Assembly (NCBI RefSeq): GCF_000732925.1
Contig: NZ_CP008953.1
Coordinates: 1,612,001-1,676,000 of the forward strand
Length of the DNA: 64,000 nt
DNA from: Amycolatopsis japonica
GTDB lineage: Bacteria; Actinomycetota; Actinomycetes; Mycobacteriales; Pseudonocardiaceae
Reading direction: 5' to 3'
This document shows, piece by piece, positions 41,645 to 50,821 of the stretch (positions are counted from its first letter, which is position 1; each line of letters opens with the position of its first letter). The notes below the pieces were generated by a model. It did no database searches, was not told the origin of the DNA, and saw only the letters and a program-made list of their open reading frames with translations. Both the position numbers and the translations under genes were made by a program.

Positions 41645-41697
41645 GCCATGAAAGGTCCTTTCCTTGCAAATTTTGCAAGGAAAGGACCTTTCATGGC
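41645..41697. repeat. Intergenic palindrome, GGAAAGGTCCTTTCC family, perfect copy
   Basis: 26-nt perfect arms starting GCCATGAAAGGTCCTTTCC flank a single T; pairing must therefore open a small TTT/AAA loop. The outer GCCATGAAAGG resembles the GTCATGAAAGG family. Confidence 0.88.
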
Positions 41698-41758
41698 GTT
41701 CGGGTTGGGGCGGGCGCGGCCGGTCGGGCGCCTCCGCGACCGTCCCGCCCGTCTCGGG

Positions 41759-41811
41759 GTTGCGAAAGCCACTTTCGCAACCTTCAACGTTGCGAAAGTG
41801 GCTTTCGCAAC
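41759..41811. repeat. Intergenic palindrome, GTTGCGAAAGCCACTTTCGC family
   Basis: 23-nt perfect arms flank CTTCAAC. Each arm alone is also an inverted repeat (TTGCGAAAG-3-CTTTCGCAA), so two small hairpins or one long one can form. Confidence 0.88.
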
Positions 41812-41849
41812 ACCTACGGCGGGGGACTTTCGCAGGTCGGCCTCAGGGC

Positions 41850-42806
41850 TCAGGCGCCCCGCAACACCGCCAGGATCTCCGTCTGCCCGAAGTGCTCGGC
41901 CCACCCCAAGGCCGACGACGAGTACAGCGAGTCTTCCAGCGAAGGATCCGCTCCGACGTCGAGCAACGCCCGCACGGCGTCCACATGCCCGCCCTGCACG
42001 GCCAGATGCAGCGCCGTGACACCCTCCCCGTGCGAAAGCCCGCCGAACGTCCCCCGGTGGTCGACCGAAGCGCCCAGCTCCGCCAAGGTCTTGATCGCCG
42101 AAGCCTTCCCTTGGGCGGCGGCCCACGTCAGCGCCGTGCCGCGGTAGACGTCGGCGTCCACGTGGGCACCCCGTTCCACCAGGGTGCGCACAGCAGAGGA
42201 CCGGTCGTTCCGTGCCGCCCACGAAAGCGCCTCGTCGACGATCTCGGCCGGATCCTCGCTCGGCCGCCATTCCGGGAAACCGCTGTGCGGCCGGTGGAAT
42301 TCGCGATGCGCGCCCGCCGCGGGGGCGAGCGTGCCGTCCGGTGCGAGCAGTTCGTCGAGCAGGTCGGCCCGGCCGAGCCCCGCCGCCACCCGGAGGTTGC
42401 CGGGGGAGAGGCTGCGCGAAGCCAGCAGCTCCGCGGCTTCCCGATGGCCCCAGAACAGCGCGACCACCAGCGGTGTCCCGCCGTCGCCCCGGGCCGGGAC
42501 GTCGATGGGGGCGCCCGCGTCGAGCAGCATCGTGACCAGCAGCGGCAATCCGACGTACCCGGCCTGGTGCAACGCCGTCCAGCCGTGCACGTTGGCGGAC
42601 GCCGGATCGGCGCCGTGGTCGAGCAGGATCCGGCACAGCCGCTCGTCGCGGGTCGCGGCGGCCATACCGAGCAGATCGTTCCCGTTCTTCCCGTGCGCGT
42701 GGACAAGGGTGGGCAGGTCGCCGATCAGGCGCGCGAGCCCGGCCAGGTCTCGCGCGTCGATCAGTTCCCGTGCCTTCTCGAAGGCGAGCTCAGCCGGTGA
42801 CGTCAC
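41850..42806 (-). CDS. Ankyrin-repeat protein
   Basis: A 318-residue soluble protein made of about seven ankyrin repeats, for example GNDLLGMAAATRDERLCRIL, GWTALHQAGYVGLPLLVTML, and VTALHLAVQGGHVDAVRALL ending in DVGADPS. Such proteins bind other proteins. It overlaps the upstream LLM oxidoreductase by 17 bp and is probably the last gene of a three-gene operon. Partner unknown. Confidence 0.85.
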   Translation of the reverse strand: MTSPAELAFEKARELIDARDLAGLARLIGDLPTLVHAHGKNGNDLLGMAAATRDERLCRILLDHGADPASANVHGWTALHQAGYVGLPLLVTMLLDAGAPIDVPARGDGGTPLVVALFWGHREAAELLASRSLSPGNLRVAAGLGRADLLDELLAPDGTLAPAAGAHREFHRPHSGFPEWRPSEDPAEIVDEALSWAARNDRSSAVRTLVERGAHVDADVYRGTALTWAAAQGKASAIKTLAELGASVDHRGTFGGLSHGEGVTALHLAVQGGHVDAVRALLDVGADPSLEDSLYSSSALGWAEHFGQTEILAVLRGA

Positions 42807-43626
42807 GCTCCCGCACGCTACCCCCGACCCCCGACAGAACCCGCCATTCGGCCAGCGGGATCCGTTCGTCCCCGGTCAGGACCTGCAGGCAGACGTGGTC
42901 GGCCCCGGCGTCCAGATGCGCCTGGACCCGCGCGGAGATCTCGTCCTCCCCGACGGCGACCAGCGCGTCCACCAGCTTGTCGGAGCCGTAGTCCGCCTCG
43001 GTGAACCCGAACCGCCGCAGATTCGCCCGATGGTGGGCCGCCAGTTCCAGGTACATCGACACGTGCCGCCGCGCGATCTCCCGGTCCGATCCCAGCACGA
43101 CGGCCTGTTCGACGGCGAGGAAGGACGAGGGCCCGATGGCCTCCCGCGCCAGCGCGGTGTGCTCGACGGGGACGAAGTACGAATGTGCCCCATCGGTGCG
43201 TTCCGCGGCCAGGGCGAGCATCGTCGGCCCCAGCGCGGCCAGCAGACGCCGGCGCGGGGAGTCCGGTGTGGACAGTTCGGTCCCGTCCATTTCGTCGAGG
43301 TAGCCGCGCATCCCTTCCAGCGGTTTCGCGCCAGGAAGGTGTCCGCCGAGGCCGAGGACGAATCGGCCGGGATACGCCTCGGCGAGGGTTCGCTCGGCGG
43401 CGGCCGCCGCGACGGGGGCCCGATGCGAGAACCGCGCGATGCCGGTGGCGACGGTCATCCGTGAGGTCGCCGCGAGCAGCAGACCCGCCTGCGTGAACGC
43501 CTCCCGGCCCAGATACTCCCCGAACCACAACGTGTCGTAGCCGAGCTCCTCGACTTCCGCGGCCGCCTCGCGGACTTCGCCGATTTCCTTGCCGTCGAAA
43601 GAAAACGTCCAGATGCCGACGTTCAT
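42790..43626 (-). CDS. LLM-class (F420-type) oxidoreductase 2
   Basis: A 278-residue luciferase-like TIM-barrel enzyme. WTFSFDGKEIGEVREAAAEV and LGYDTLWFGEYLGREAF form the N-terminus; ATGIARFSHRAPVAAAAAER and RFVLGLGGHLPG are the flavin-binding blocks. In actinomycetes these enzymes usually use coenzyme F420. ATG overlaps the stop of the first LLM gene by 4 bp. The two LLM genes look like an old duplication. Substrate unknown. Confidence 0.83.
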   Translation of the reverse strand: MNVGIWTFSFDGKEIGEVREAAAEVEELGYDTLWFGEYLGREAFTQAGLLLAATSRMTVATGIARFSHRAPVAAAAAERTLAEAYPGRFVLGLGGHLPGAKPLEGMRGYLDEMDGTELSTPDSPRRRLLAALGPTMLALAAERTDGAHSYFVPVEHTALAREAIGPSSFLAVEQAVVLGSDREIARRHVSMYLELAAHHRANLRRFGFTEADYGSDKLVDALVAVGEDEISARVQAHLDAGADHVCLQVLTGDERIPLAEWRVLSGVGGSVRERDVTG

Positions 43627-44531
43627 CGGGTCACCGCCGTCAGGGCGGGGGCGAGCCGTTCCAGCTGGTCCACGATGGACGTGAGATCGTCCCCGACCGG
43701 ATTGACGAGCACGGTGTCCGCTCCGGCGTCGACGAGTTCCTTGAGCCGCCCGGCGATCCGCTCCTCGTCGCCCCACGCGGTCAGCCCGTCCACGAGCCGG
43801 TCGCTGACGTCGTCGATGTCCGCGTCGGTGTAGCCGAGCCGCTTCCAGCCCTTGAAATAGTGCGGGATGCCGTACTGCTTCATCAGCCCGATGTCCCTCG
43901 CCACGCTCTTCCGCGCCTGTTCGCGGTCGCCGAGCAGAACCGAATGGGTGGGGATGAGCAGCTTGTCCCGGCCGAGGATTTCGCGCGAGTACGGCGTGTG
44001 CTCGAAGGGCTGGGCGAACGGATGCGCCCCGTCCGTGAGCTCCCGCGCGAGTTCGAGCATCTTCGGCCCGACGGCGGCCAGGACCCGCGGGAAGGGGACA
44101 GGGGAAGGGAATTCCTCCGCCGCCGCGGCCATGGCCGTGAGGTAGTCACGGGTCTGGTCGAGCGGCCGGTAGTCCGAGCCCGCCTTCGCCGCCTGATAGG
44201 AGTGGCCGATCCCGACGCCGAGCACGAAGCGGCCGGGGAACGCCTGCGCGAGTGTGCGCCCGCCGCTGTGGGCGGTGTACGCGGGCCGCGACCAGATGTT
44301 CGCGATCCCGGTGCCGACCACCACTCGCTCGGTGGCCGCGAGGGTGATGGCGCTGTAGGCGAACAGCTCCCGGTTGCCGGGCCCCTCGCCACCCCAAACG
44401 GTGCGGTAACCCAGCTCTTCCAGGCGTCGGATCGCCCGCCGTTCTTCGTCGGGTGTCGGCGTGAACATGCCGACCGGCAACCAGACACCCACCGGGCCCA
44501 GCCGCTCCCGGGTTTCTTCGATCAGGTCCAT
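43623..44531 (-). CDS. LLM-class (F420-type) oxidoreductase 1
   Basis: A 302-residue luciferase-like oxidoreductase heading the unit LLM-LLM-ankyrin. VGVWLPVGMFTPTPDEERRA opens the barrel; VVGTGIANIWSRPAYTAHSG and RFVLGVGIGHSYQAAKAG are family blocks. ATG at 44531 follows GGGGAG. The divergent tetR gene and two GAGGCNGCCTC operators at 44553-44599 suggest that the TetR protein represses this operon. Confidence 0.85.
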   Translation of the reverse strand: MDLIEETRERLGPVGVWLPVGMFTPTPDEERRAIRRLEELGYRTVWGGEGPGNRELFAYSAITLAATERVVVGTGIANIWSRPAYTAHSGGRTLAQAFPGRFVLGVGIGHSYQAAKAGSDYRPLDQTRDYLTAMAAAAEEFPSPVPFPRVLAAVGPKMLELARELTDGAHPFAQPFEHTPYSREILGRDKLLIPTHSVLLGDREQARKSVARDIGLMKQYGIPHYFKGWKRLGYTDADIDDVSDRLVDGLTAWGDEERIAGRLKELVDAGADTVLVNPVGDDLTSIVDQLERLAPALTAVTR

Positions 44532-44552
44532 CACAGTCTCCCCAGCTAACAT

Positions 44553-44599
44553 GAGGCAGCCTCCGCTTACGCCGCCCGACTATACGGAGGCTGCCTCCG
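44553..44599. promoter_or_regulatory. Twin GAGGCNGCCTC operators between tetR and the LLM operon
   Basis: GAGGCAGCCTC is at 44553-44563 and the longer CGGAGGCTGCCTCCG at 44585-44599. Their centres are 34 bp apart, about three helical turns. TATAGT on the minus strand lies between them as a possible -10 box for the LLM operon. Confidence 0.65.
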
Positions 44600-44627
44600 A
44601 TTTGTCGAGACTAGGCTTTGGAGCGCG

Positions 44628-45194
44628 ATGGACACCGAGAAGAAGCCGCTGCGGGCGGACGCCCGGCGCAACTACGAGCGCCTCCTCGAAGAAGCGAGGC
44701 GCGCCTTCGCCGCGAACGGCGTCGAGGCGTCACTGGAGGAGATCGCGCGCCGGGCCGGAGTCGGGATCGGAACGCTCTACCGGCACTTCCCGACGAGGGA
44801 AGCGCTGGTCGAGACGGTGTTGCGCGAAGGCTTCGACGCGCAGGCCGAAGCGGCTCGCGACCTGCTGGGCTCCCCGGAGCCGGTGGAGGCGTTGAAGGCC
44901 TGGTTCGCCGGGATGGGTGAACAGTCGGCGCGCTACCGGGGGCTGCCCGAGCTGATGGTCGACGTCCTCAACGACGAGACCTCGCCGCTGTACGCCTCCT
45001 GCCACGCCATGCGTGACCAGGTGTCCCAACTGGTGGAAAGGGCGAAGGCTTCGGGGGAGCTCCGGGCCGACGTCACAGTGCACGAATTACTGGTGCTGCT
45101 GCACGCGCTTTCCTGGGCCAGCGAACACCTTTCGGGTGACAAGGGCCTCGAACGGCTCCTCGATCTCGTTTTCGCGGGATTACGGGCGAGTTAA
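44628..45194 (+). CDS. TetR-family repressor
   Basis: A 188-residue regulator. The DNA-binding domain is at 12-57: NYERLLEEARRAFAANGVEA, then LEEIARRAGVGIGTLYRHFP, the TetR signature. The ligand-binding part is helical, without a clear relative. It is divergent from the LLM operon, with two palindromic operators in the 96-bp gap, which supports control of both itself and that operon. The serA promoter begins at its stop codon. Confidence 0.9.
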   Translation: MDTEKKPLRADARRNYERLLEEARRAFAANGVEASLEEIARRAGVGIGTLYRHFPTREALVETVLREGFDAQAEAARDLLGSPEPVEALKAWFAGMGEQSARYRGLPELMVDVLNDETSPLYASCHAMRDQVSQLVERAKASGELRADVTVHELLVLLHALSWASEHLSGDKGLERLLDLVFAGLRAS

Positions 45195-45220
45195 CAATCC
45201 CCTGTCACCAGGTCTAAACT
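45191..45220 (+). promoter_or_regulatory. serA promoter
   Basis: TTAACA (45191-45196) and TAAACT (45215-45220) are spaced by 18 bp. This gives a leader of about 70 nt before the serA GTG. No hairpin-terminator attenuator is evident in it. Confidence 0.6.
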
Positions 45221-45295
45221 GCGGCGCAACCGGGCACAACGGCGTGACCGTCAACAGTGAGTCGCAGGCACAGACCAGATAGTGGGAGCCGTATC

Positions 45296-46894
45296 GTGAC
45301 CAAGCCGAACAAGCCCGTCGTCCTCATCGCCGAGAAGCTCGCGCCCTCCGTGTTGAGCGTCTTCTCCGACGAGGTCGAGGTCCAGCATGTGGACGGCACG
45401 GACCGCCCCGCGCTGCTCGAAGCCGTGAAGACGGCGGACGCGCTGCTCGTGCGGTCCGCGACGAAGGTCGACGCCGAGGTCCTCGGCGCCACCACCTTGC
45501 TCAAGGTCGTCGCCCGCGCCGGCGTCGGGCTGGACAACGTCGAGGTCCCCGCCGCCACCGAACGCGGTGTGCTGGTGGTCAACGCGCCGACCTCGAACAT
45601 CGTCTCCGCCGCCGAGCACGCCGTCGCGCTGCTGCTCGCCGTCGCCCGCCGGGTCCCGGCCGCGGACCAGAGCCTCCAGGGCGGCGCGTGGAAGCGCAGC
45701 GCCTACTCCGGCGTCGAGATCCAGGGCAAGACCATCGGTGTGGTCGGCCTCGGCAAGATCGGCCAGCTGTTCGCGCAGCGGCTCGCCGCGTTCGACACCA
45801 AGATCATCGCGTACGACCCCTACGTCTCGGCCGCCCGCGCGGCGCAGCTCGGCATCGAGCTGGTCACGCTGGACGAGCTGCTGGAGCGCGCCGACGCGAT
45901 CTCCATCCACCTGCCGAAGACGCCGGAGACCAAGGGCCTCATCGGCGCCGAGGCGCTCAAGAAGACCAAGCAGGGCGTCATCATCGTCAACGCCGCGCGC
46001 GGTGGCCTCATCGACGAGCAGGCGCTGGCGGACGCCGTCAGCTCCGGCCACGTCGGCGGTGCCGGTATCGACGTGTTCGTCACCGAGCCCACCACCGAGA
46101 GCCCGCTGTTCGGCCTGCCGAACGTCGTCGTCACCCCGCACCTGGGCGCGTCGACCGCCGAGGCGCAGGACCGCGCGGGCACCGACGTCGCGAAGTCCGT
46201 GCTGCTCGCGCTGCGCGGCGACTTCGTGCCGGACGCGGTGAACGTCGCGGGCGGCGGCACGGTCGGCGAGCACGTCCGGCCGTACCTCTCGCTCACCCAG
46301 AAGCTCGGCACCGTGCTGACCGCCCTGAACCCGAAGGCCCCGGCCTCGGTCACCGTCGTGGTCAAGGGCGAGCTGGCCGCCGAGGACGTCAGCGTGCTGC
46401 CGCTCGCGGCCGAGCGCGGCGTGTTCTCCGGCGTCGTCGAGGACCAGGTCACCTTCGTGAACGCGCCGCGCGTCGCCGAAGAACTGGGCGTCCAGGTCGA
46501 ACTGGTCACCGAGACCGAAAGCCCCAAATTCCGCAGCCTGGTCACCGTCCGCGCGGTCCACGCCGACGGCACGACCCTTTCGGTGTCCGGTTCGGTCACC
46601 GGCAAGGACGAGGTCGAGAAGCTGGTCGAGGTCAACGGCCGTCACTTCGACCTGCGCGCCGAGGGCAACGTGCTGCTGCTCGAGTACCCGGACCGCCCGG
46701 GCATCATGGGCCGCGTCGGCACGCTGCTCGGCGAGGCGGGCCTCAACATCGAGGCCGCGCAGATCAGCCAGACCACCGACGGCGCGGACGCGGTGATGCT
46801 GCTGCGCGTCGACCGTTCCGTCGACTCGCACCTGCTGGAGCCGATCGGCGCCACCGTCGGCGCGCACACGATCCGCGCGGTCAACTTCGGCTGA
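45296..46894 (+). CDS. serA: D-3-phosphoglycerate dehydrogenase
   Basis: A 532-residue long-form SerA, first enzyme of serine synthesis. The NAD motif is IGVVGLGKIGQ; catalytic Arg, Glu and His are in ARAGVGLDNV, NAARGGLIDE and TPHLGASTAEA. The intervening domain (about 320-450) and the C-terminal ACT domain (LLLEYPDRPGIMGRVGTLL) are both present, allowing serine feedback inhibition as in M. tuberculosis SerA1. GTG at 45296 has GGGAG nine nt before. A hairpin follows at 46913-46944. Confidence 0.95.
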   Translation: MTKPNKPVVLIAEKLAPSVLSVFSDEVEVQHVDGTDRPALLEAVKTADALLVRSATKVDAEVLGATTLLKVVARAGVGLDNVEVPAATERGVLVVNAPTSNIVSAAEHAVALLLAVARRVPAADQSLQGGAWKRSAYSGVEIQGKTIGVVGLGKIGQLFAQRLAAFDTKIIAYDPYVSAARAAQLGIELVTLDELLERADAISIHLPKTPETKGLIGAEALKKTKQGVIIVNAARGGLIDEQALADAVSSGHVGGAGIDVFVTEPTTESPLFGLPNVVVTPHLGASTAEAQDRAGTDVAKSVLLALRGDFVPDAVNVAGGGTVGEHVRPYLSLTQKLGTVLTALNPKAPASVTVVVKGELAAEDVSVLPLAAERGVFSGVVEDQVTFVNAPRVAEELGVQVELVTETESPKFRSLVTVRAVHADGTTLSVSGSVTGKDEVEKLVEVNGRHFDLRAEGNVLLLEYPDRPGIMGRVGTLLGEAGLNIEAAQISQTTDGADAVMLLRVDRSVDSHLLEPIGATVGAHTIRAVNFG

Positions 46895-46912
46895 CCTGCG
46901 GGAATCGCACTG

Positions 46913-46944
46913 ACGAAAGCCGCGTCCACGGACGCGGCTTTCGT
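46913..46944 (+). terminator. serA terminator
   Basis: ACGAAAGCCGCGTC pairs with GACGCGGCTTTCGT over a minimal loop, 18 nt after the stop. Confidence 0.85.
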
Positions 46945-47180
46945 TATGTGCCAACAAGTTGTTTGCGCTCTTCGCAAGTAGTCGACCACGCGCGAAGAGC
47001 AAGATTCAATAACGGTGAAAAATGCCTACTGAAGTCGGGCTGGTCCCCGGATAGGTTCTTCCGGCGAGGCCGAACCATCGCGCCGTCAAGGGCACGGCGC
47101 GGCGCCGGGGCTCACCGTCGGGGGTGTGTTCGAGCGGCAGGCAGGTTCCGAGTCGAGGCCTCGAGTGAGGGCACTTACTC

Positions 47181-50100
47181 ATGAACAGATCCCGCGTACC
47201 CCGATGGGCCATCCGCTCATCGGCCGCGGTCTTCGCCGCGTTGCTCGCGACGTCCGTGACCGGGGCGACCGCAGCCGCGCAGGATGTCCCCCTCGCGGAC
47301 GGTGTCACACCGGCGAAGATCGACCGTAACGGATTCCAGGGGAAGGTCGAGCCGAAGCTCAAGGCCGCCCAAGGGCAGATCACCGCCTTCGTCGAGCTGG
47401 CCAAGCAGCCCGCCGTCGACGCCTTCAACGCCGAGCAGAACAAGGGCGCGGGCAAGGAGAAGGCGAAGAAGGCCGCGAAGGACGCCAAGGCCGCCGCGGC
47501 CGCGACGGTGAACTCCGTCGTCGGTCAGCTCAAGGCCGCCGACGCCGGCACCCAGCTGGTCACCCAGACCGCCAACGCGGTCGCCGGCGCGGTCGTCACG
47601 GCCGACGCGGCGAAGATCCGCGAGCTGGCGAAGCGGCCGGACGTCGTCTCGGTCAAGAAGGTGGTCCCCAAGACCCGCACCAACTCCAGTGCGGTCCAGC
47701 TGACCAACACGCTCGCGTCGTGGCAGCAGACCGGCCGCTACGGCGACGGCATCCGCGTCGGCGTGATCGACGACGGCATCGACTACACCCACGCCGACTT
47801 CGGCGGCCCGGGCACGGCCGAGGCCTACAACGCGATCAACCGCGACCAGGCCACCCCGGCCTTCCCGACCGACAAGGTCGTCGGCGGTATCGACCTGGTC
47901 GGCGACGCCTACGACTCGGGCAGCGACGACCCGGCCCTCAAGACCCCGAAGCCGGACCCCAACCCGCTCGCCTGCGGCCACCACGGCACGCACGTCGCGG
48001 GCACGGTCGCCGGTTTCGGTGTCGACGAAGCGGGCAAGACCTTCACGGGCGACTACAAGAAGCTCAACAAGAAGAAGATCGAAGCGATGCAGATCGGCCC
48101 GGGCACCGCGCCCAAGGCCCTCCTGTACGCCATCAAGGTCTTCGGCTGCGACGGCTCGACCAACGTCACCTCGCAGGCGCTCGACTGGTCGCTCGACCCG
48201 GACGGCGACGGCGACTTCACCGACCACCTCGACGTGGTGAACCTGTCCCTCGGCGGCGACTTCGCCACCCCGGACGACCCGGACTCGCTGTTCGTGCGCA
48301 AGATCGCCGCGAACAACGTCGTCCCGGTGTTCTCCGCGGGCAACGGCGGCGACCTCAACGACGTCGGCGGCGCGCCGGGCAACACGCCCGAGGCGCTGAC
48401 CGTCGCCAGCAGCCGTGACGCGTCCGTCCTCCGCGACGCCGTCGAAGCCGTCGCTCCCGACGGCGTCAAGGGCGCGAAGACCGGCCAGTTCAGCCAGAAC
48501 TACGCGACCTACGACACGCTCGACGTCACCGCGCCGGTGGTCACGCTGTCGGCCGACAACGCCGCCGGCTGCAAGCCGTACTCCGAAGCCGACAAGGCCA
48601 AGGCCGCGGGCAAGATCGTGTTCCTCGAATGGGACGACAACGACGCGACCCGCGCCTGCGGTTCCGGCGCCCGTTCCAACAACGCGCAGGCAGCCGGTGC
48701 CAAGGGCGCGCTGTTCTCCTCGACGCTGGAGCACTTCTCGGCGGGTATCGCGGGCAACGCGGCCCTGCCGACGTTCCAGCTGACCGGCAGCGCGACCGCC
48801 TCGGTCCGCCCGGCGGTGGCCGCGGGCACGCTGCAGATCCGGATGACCGGCAAGGGCCGCGTGTCCGTGCCGACCACCGATCAGTCCATTGTGGACACCC
48901 CGAGCTCGTTCACCTCGCGTGGCGGGCGCGGCCCGGCCGTCAAGCCGGACGTCGCGGCGCCCGGTGACTCGATCTCGTCGGCGCTGGCCGGCAGCGGAGC
49001 GGGCCGCCTGGTCATCTCCGGGACGTCGATGGCGGCTCCGCACACCTCGGGCATCACCGCCCTGATCCGTCAGGCGCACCCGGACTGGTCGGTCGAGGAG
49101 GTCAAGGCCTCGGTCATCAACACCGCCGGCCACGACATCCACGACGCTTCGGGCCGGGTCTACGGTCCGCAGCGCGTCGGCAGCGGCCGGATCGACGCGA
49201 AGGCCGCGCTGGACAACCAGGTCCTGGCCTACGTCGTCGACAACCCCGGCTTCGTCTCGGTCAACTTCGGCGTCGTCGAAGCGGGCGGCCCGGTCACCCT
49301 GACCAAGACGGTCAAGGTGGTCAACAAGGGCATCAAGCCGGTCGAGTACTCGGTGGGCTACGAAGCCGTGAACTCGCTCCCCGGTGTCGAGTACACAGTG
49401 GACAAGCCGACGGTGAAGCTGAGCCCGCGCGGTATCGCGCTGGTGAAGGTGACCCTGAAGATCGCCGACCCCAAGGCGCTCCGCAAGGTCATGGACCCGA
49501 CCATGGCGGCCACGCAGGTCGGCCTCGCCCGCCAGTTCGTGGCGGACGCCTCCGGCCGGATCGCGTTCACCCCGAAGAGCGGCACGACCGTTCCGCTGCG
49601 GCTCTCGGTGTACTCAGCGCCGAAGCCCGTTTCGTCCATCAACACCCCGGGCAACGTCAACTTCGGCGCCGGCCAGAACCAGGCCGTGCTGAACCTGACC
49701 GGCAAGGGCGTGGACCAGGGCTCCGGTGCGCAGCGGTACCGCTCGCTGATCAGCGTGCTCGAACTGCAGGCGGAATCCCCGCAGCTGCCCGAGTGCGACG
49801 GCGACGTCACCACCGACTGCACGCTGAACCAGACCGCCAAGGGCGCCGACCTGCGCTACATCGGCGCGGCGTCGACCGCTCCGCTGGCCAAGGCGCAGGG
49901 TGAGCCGGAGAACGCGCTGCTGGCCTTCGGTCTCACCACCTGGAGCGACCTGGCCAACCTGGGCAGCAACACCTCGCCGTTCGTGGACATCGACACCACG
50001 GGCGACGGGCAGCCGGACTTCGAGACCTATGTGACCAAGGTGACGTCGACCGACGTCCTCGTGGCGGTCACCGTGGCCCTGAAGCCGGGCTTCCCGCAGG

Positions 50101-50585
50101 TGGACATCCAGCCGATCAACGGCCAGCTCGGCGACGTCGACACGAACGTGTACGACACCAACGTCGTCGTGCTGCCGGTGAGCATCGCCGCGCTGGGGAT
50201 CGACCCCAACGCCGCGTCGCACAAGATCAGCTACACGGTCGGGACCTCCGGGTTCTACGCGGCGCCTGGTGCGGACTCGTCGACGATCGACTACGTCGGC
50301 ACGCCGCTTTCGTTCGACGCCTTGGCTCCCGCGTACACGGTCCAGGGCGGCGGCGACTCCGCGCTGGGCTACGTCGCGAAGCCGGGCACGGCGCTGGTGG
50401 TCAACCGCAACGCGGCCGCGCAGGACACCGTGCTGGGCCTGCTGGCGATCGAGCACCACAACGCCTCGGGCAACCGGGCGAACGTGGTGAAGATCCAGAC
50501 GAACGCGGGTGGAGGCAACACGGGTGTCGACCGGCCGGGCAACGGCGGGCGGCACACCGGACGTCAGCCGATCGGTGTGGGCTGA
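47181..50585 (+). CDS. Large secreted subtilisin-like serine protease (S8)
   Basis: A 1134-residue exported protease. Residues 1-34 form a signal peptide ending near TAAAQD. A Lys/Ala-rich propeptide region follows to about 170. The catalytic triad is Asp197 (VGVIDDGIDYTH), His268 (GHHGTHVAG) and Ser616 (SGTSMAAPH). Between His and Ser a protease-associated (PA) insert at about 440-580 is present, with KIVFLEWDDND. After the catalytic domain come an Fn3-like domain (about 680-860) and a further beta-rich region. The last residues are a Gly/Asn-rich tail without LPXTG, so it is probably released. Codon use is uniform; the C-terminus is intact. Confidence 0.92.
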   Translation: MNRSRVPRWAIRSSAAVFAALLATSVTGATAAAQDVPLADGVTPAKIDRNGFQGKVEPKLKAAQGQITAFVELAKQPAVDAFNAEQNKGAGKEKAKKAAKDAKAAAAATVNSVVGQLKAADAGTQLVTQTANAVAGAVVTADAAKIRELAKRPDVVSVKKVVPKTRTNSSAVQLTNTLASWQQTGRYGDGIRVGVIDDGIDYTHADFGGPGTAEAYNAINRDQATPAFPTDKVVGGIDLVGDAYDSGSDDPALKTPKPDPNPLACGHHGTHVAGTVAGFGVDEAGKTFTGDYKKLNKKKIEAMQIGPGTAPKALLYAIKVFGCDGSTNVTSQALDWSLDPDGDGDFTDHLDVVNLSLGGDFATPDDPDSLFVRKIAANNVVPVFSAGNGGDLNDVGGAPGNTPEALTVASSRDASVLRDAVEAVAPDGVKGAKTGQFSQNYATYDTLDVTAPVVTLSADNAAGCKPYSEADKAKAAGKIVFLEWDDNDATRACGSGARSNNAQAAGAKGALFSSTLEHFSAGIAGNAALPTFQLTGSATASVRPAVAAGTLQIRMTGKGRVSVPTTDQSIVDTPSSFTSRGGRGPAVKPDVAAPGDSISSALAGSGAGRLVISGTSMAAPHTSGITALIRQAHPDWSVEEVKASVINTAGHDIHDASGRVYGPQRVGSGRIDAKAALDNQVLAYVVDNPGFVSVNFGVVEAGGPVTLTKTVKVVNKGIKPVEYSVGYEAVNSLPGVEYTVDKPTVKLSPRGIALVKVTLKIADPKALRKVMDPTMAATQVGLARQFVADASGRIAFTPKSGTTVPLRLSVYSAPKPVSSINTPGNVNFGAGQNQAVLNLTGKGVDQGSGAQRYRSLISVLELQAESPQLPECDGDVTTDCTLNQTAKGADLRYIGAASTAPLAKAQGEPENALLAFGLTTWSDLANLGSNTSPFVDIDTTGDGQPDFETYVTKVTSTDVLVAVTVALKPGFPQVDIQPINGQLGDVDTNVYDTNVVVLPVSIAALGIDPNAASHKISYTVGTSGFYAAPGADSSTIDYVGTPLSFDALAPAYTVQGGGDSALGYVAKPGTALVVNRNAAAQDTVLGLLAIEHHNASGNRANVVKIQTNAGGGNTGVDRPGNGGRHTGRQPIGVG

Positions 50586-50620
50586 CGCGATAGTGCGATA
50601 ACCGGCGTTCGATGAGGTGA

Positions 50621-50664
50621 GGGACGCCCTGGCGGCATGCTTTGCGCCAGGGCGTCCCTTCTTG
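50621..50664 (+). terminator. Terminator of the subtilase gene
   Basis: GGGACGCCCTGGCG pairs perfectly with CGCCAGGGCGTCCC around a 10-nt loop, followed by TTCTTG and TTTT further on. Confidence 0.88.
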
Positions 50665-50821
50665 TTTTCACTCTTTCGGCTGTCTCGCTCTGTGGGAGGT
50701 TCCGGCATAAGGGTGGTGCGGCTACGGCTACCGGGCTACGGCCGGTAACCTTCCGCTGCTGGCGTTTTCTTGCGGATGGGCCATCCGGACTGCCGGTGGC
50801 CTGGTCTACGGAGGTGTGTGG

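Noticed and set aside
47217..49142. 641-codon antisense frame inside the subtilase gene
   Set aside because: The plus-strand frame has a full catalytic triad, signal peptide and family domains. The antisense frame has no recognisable motif.
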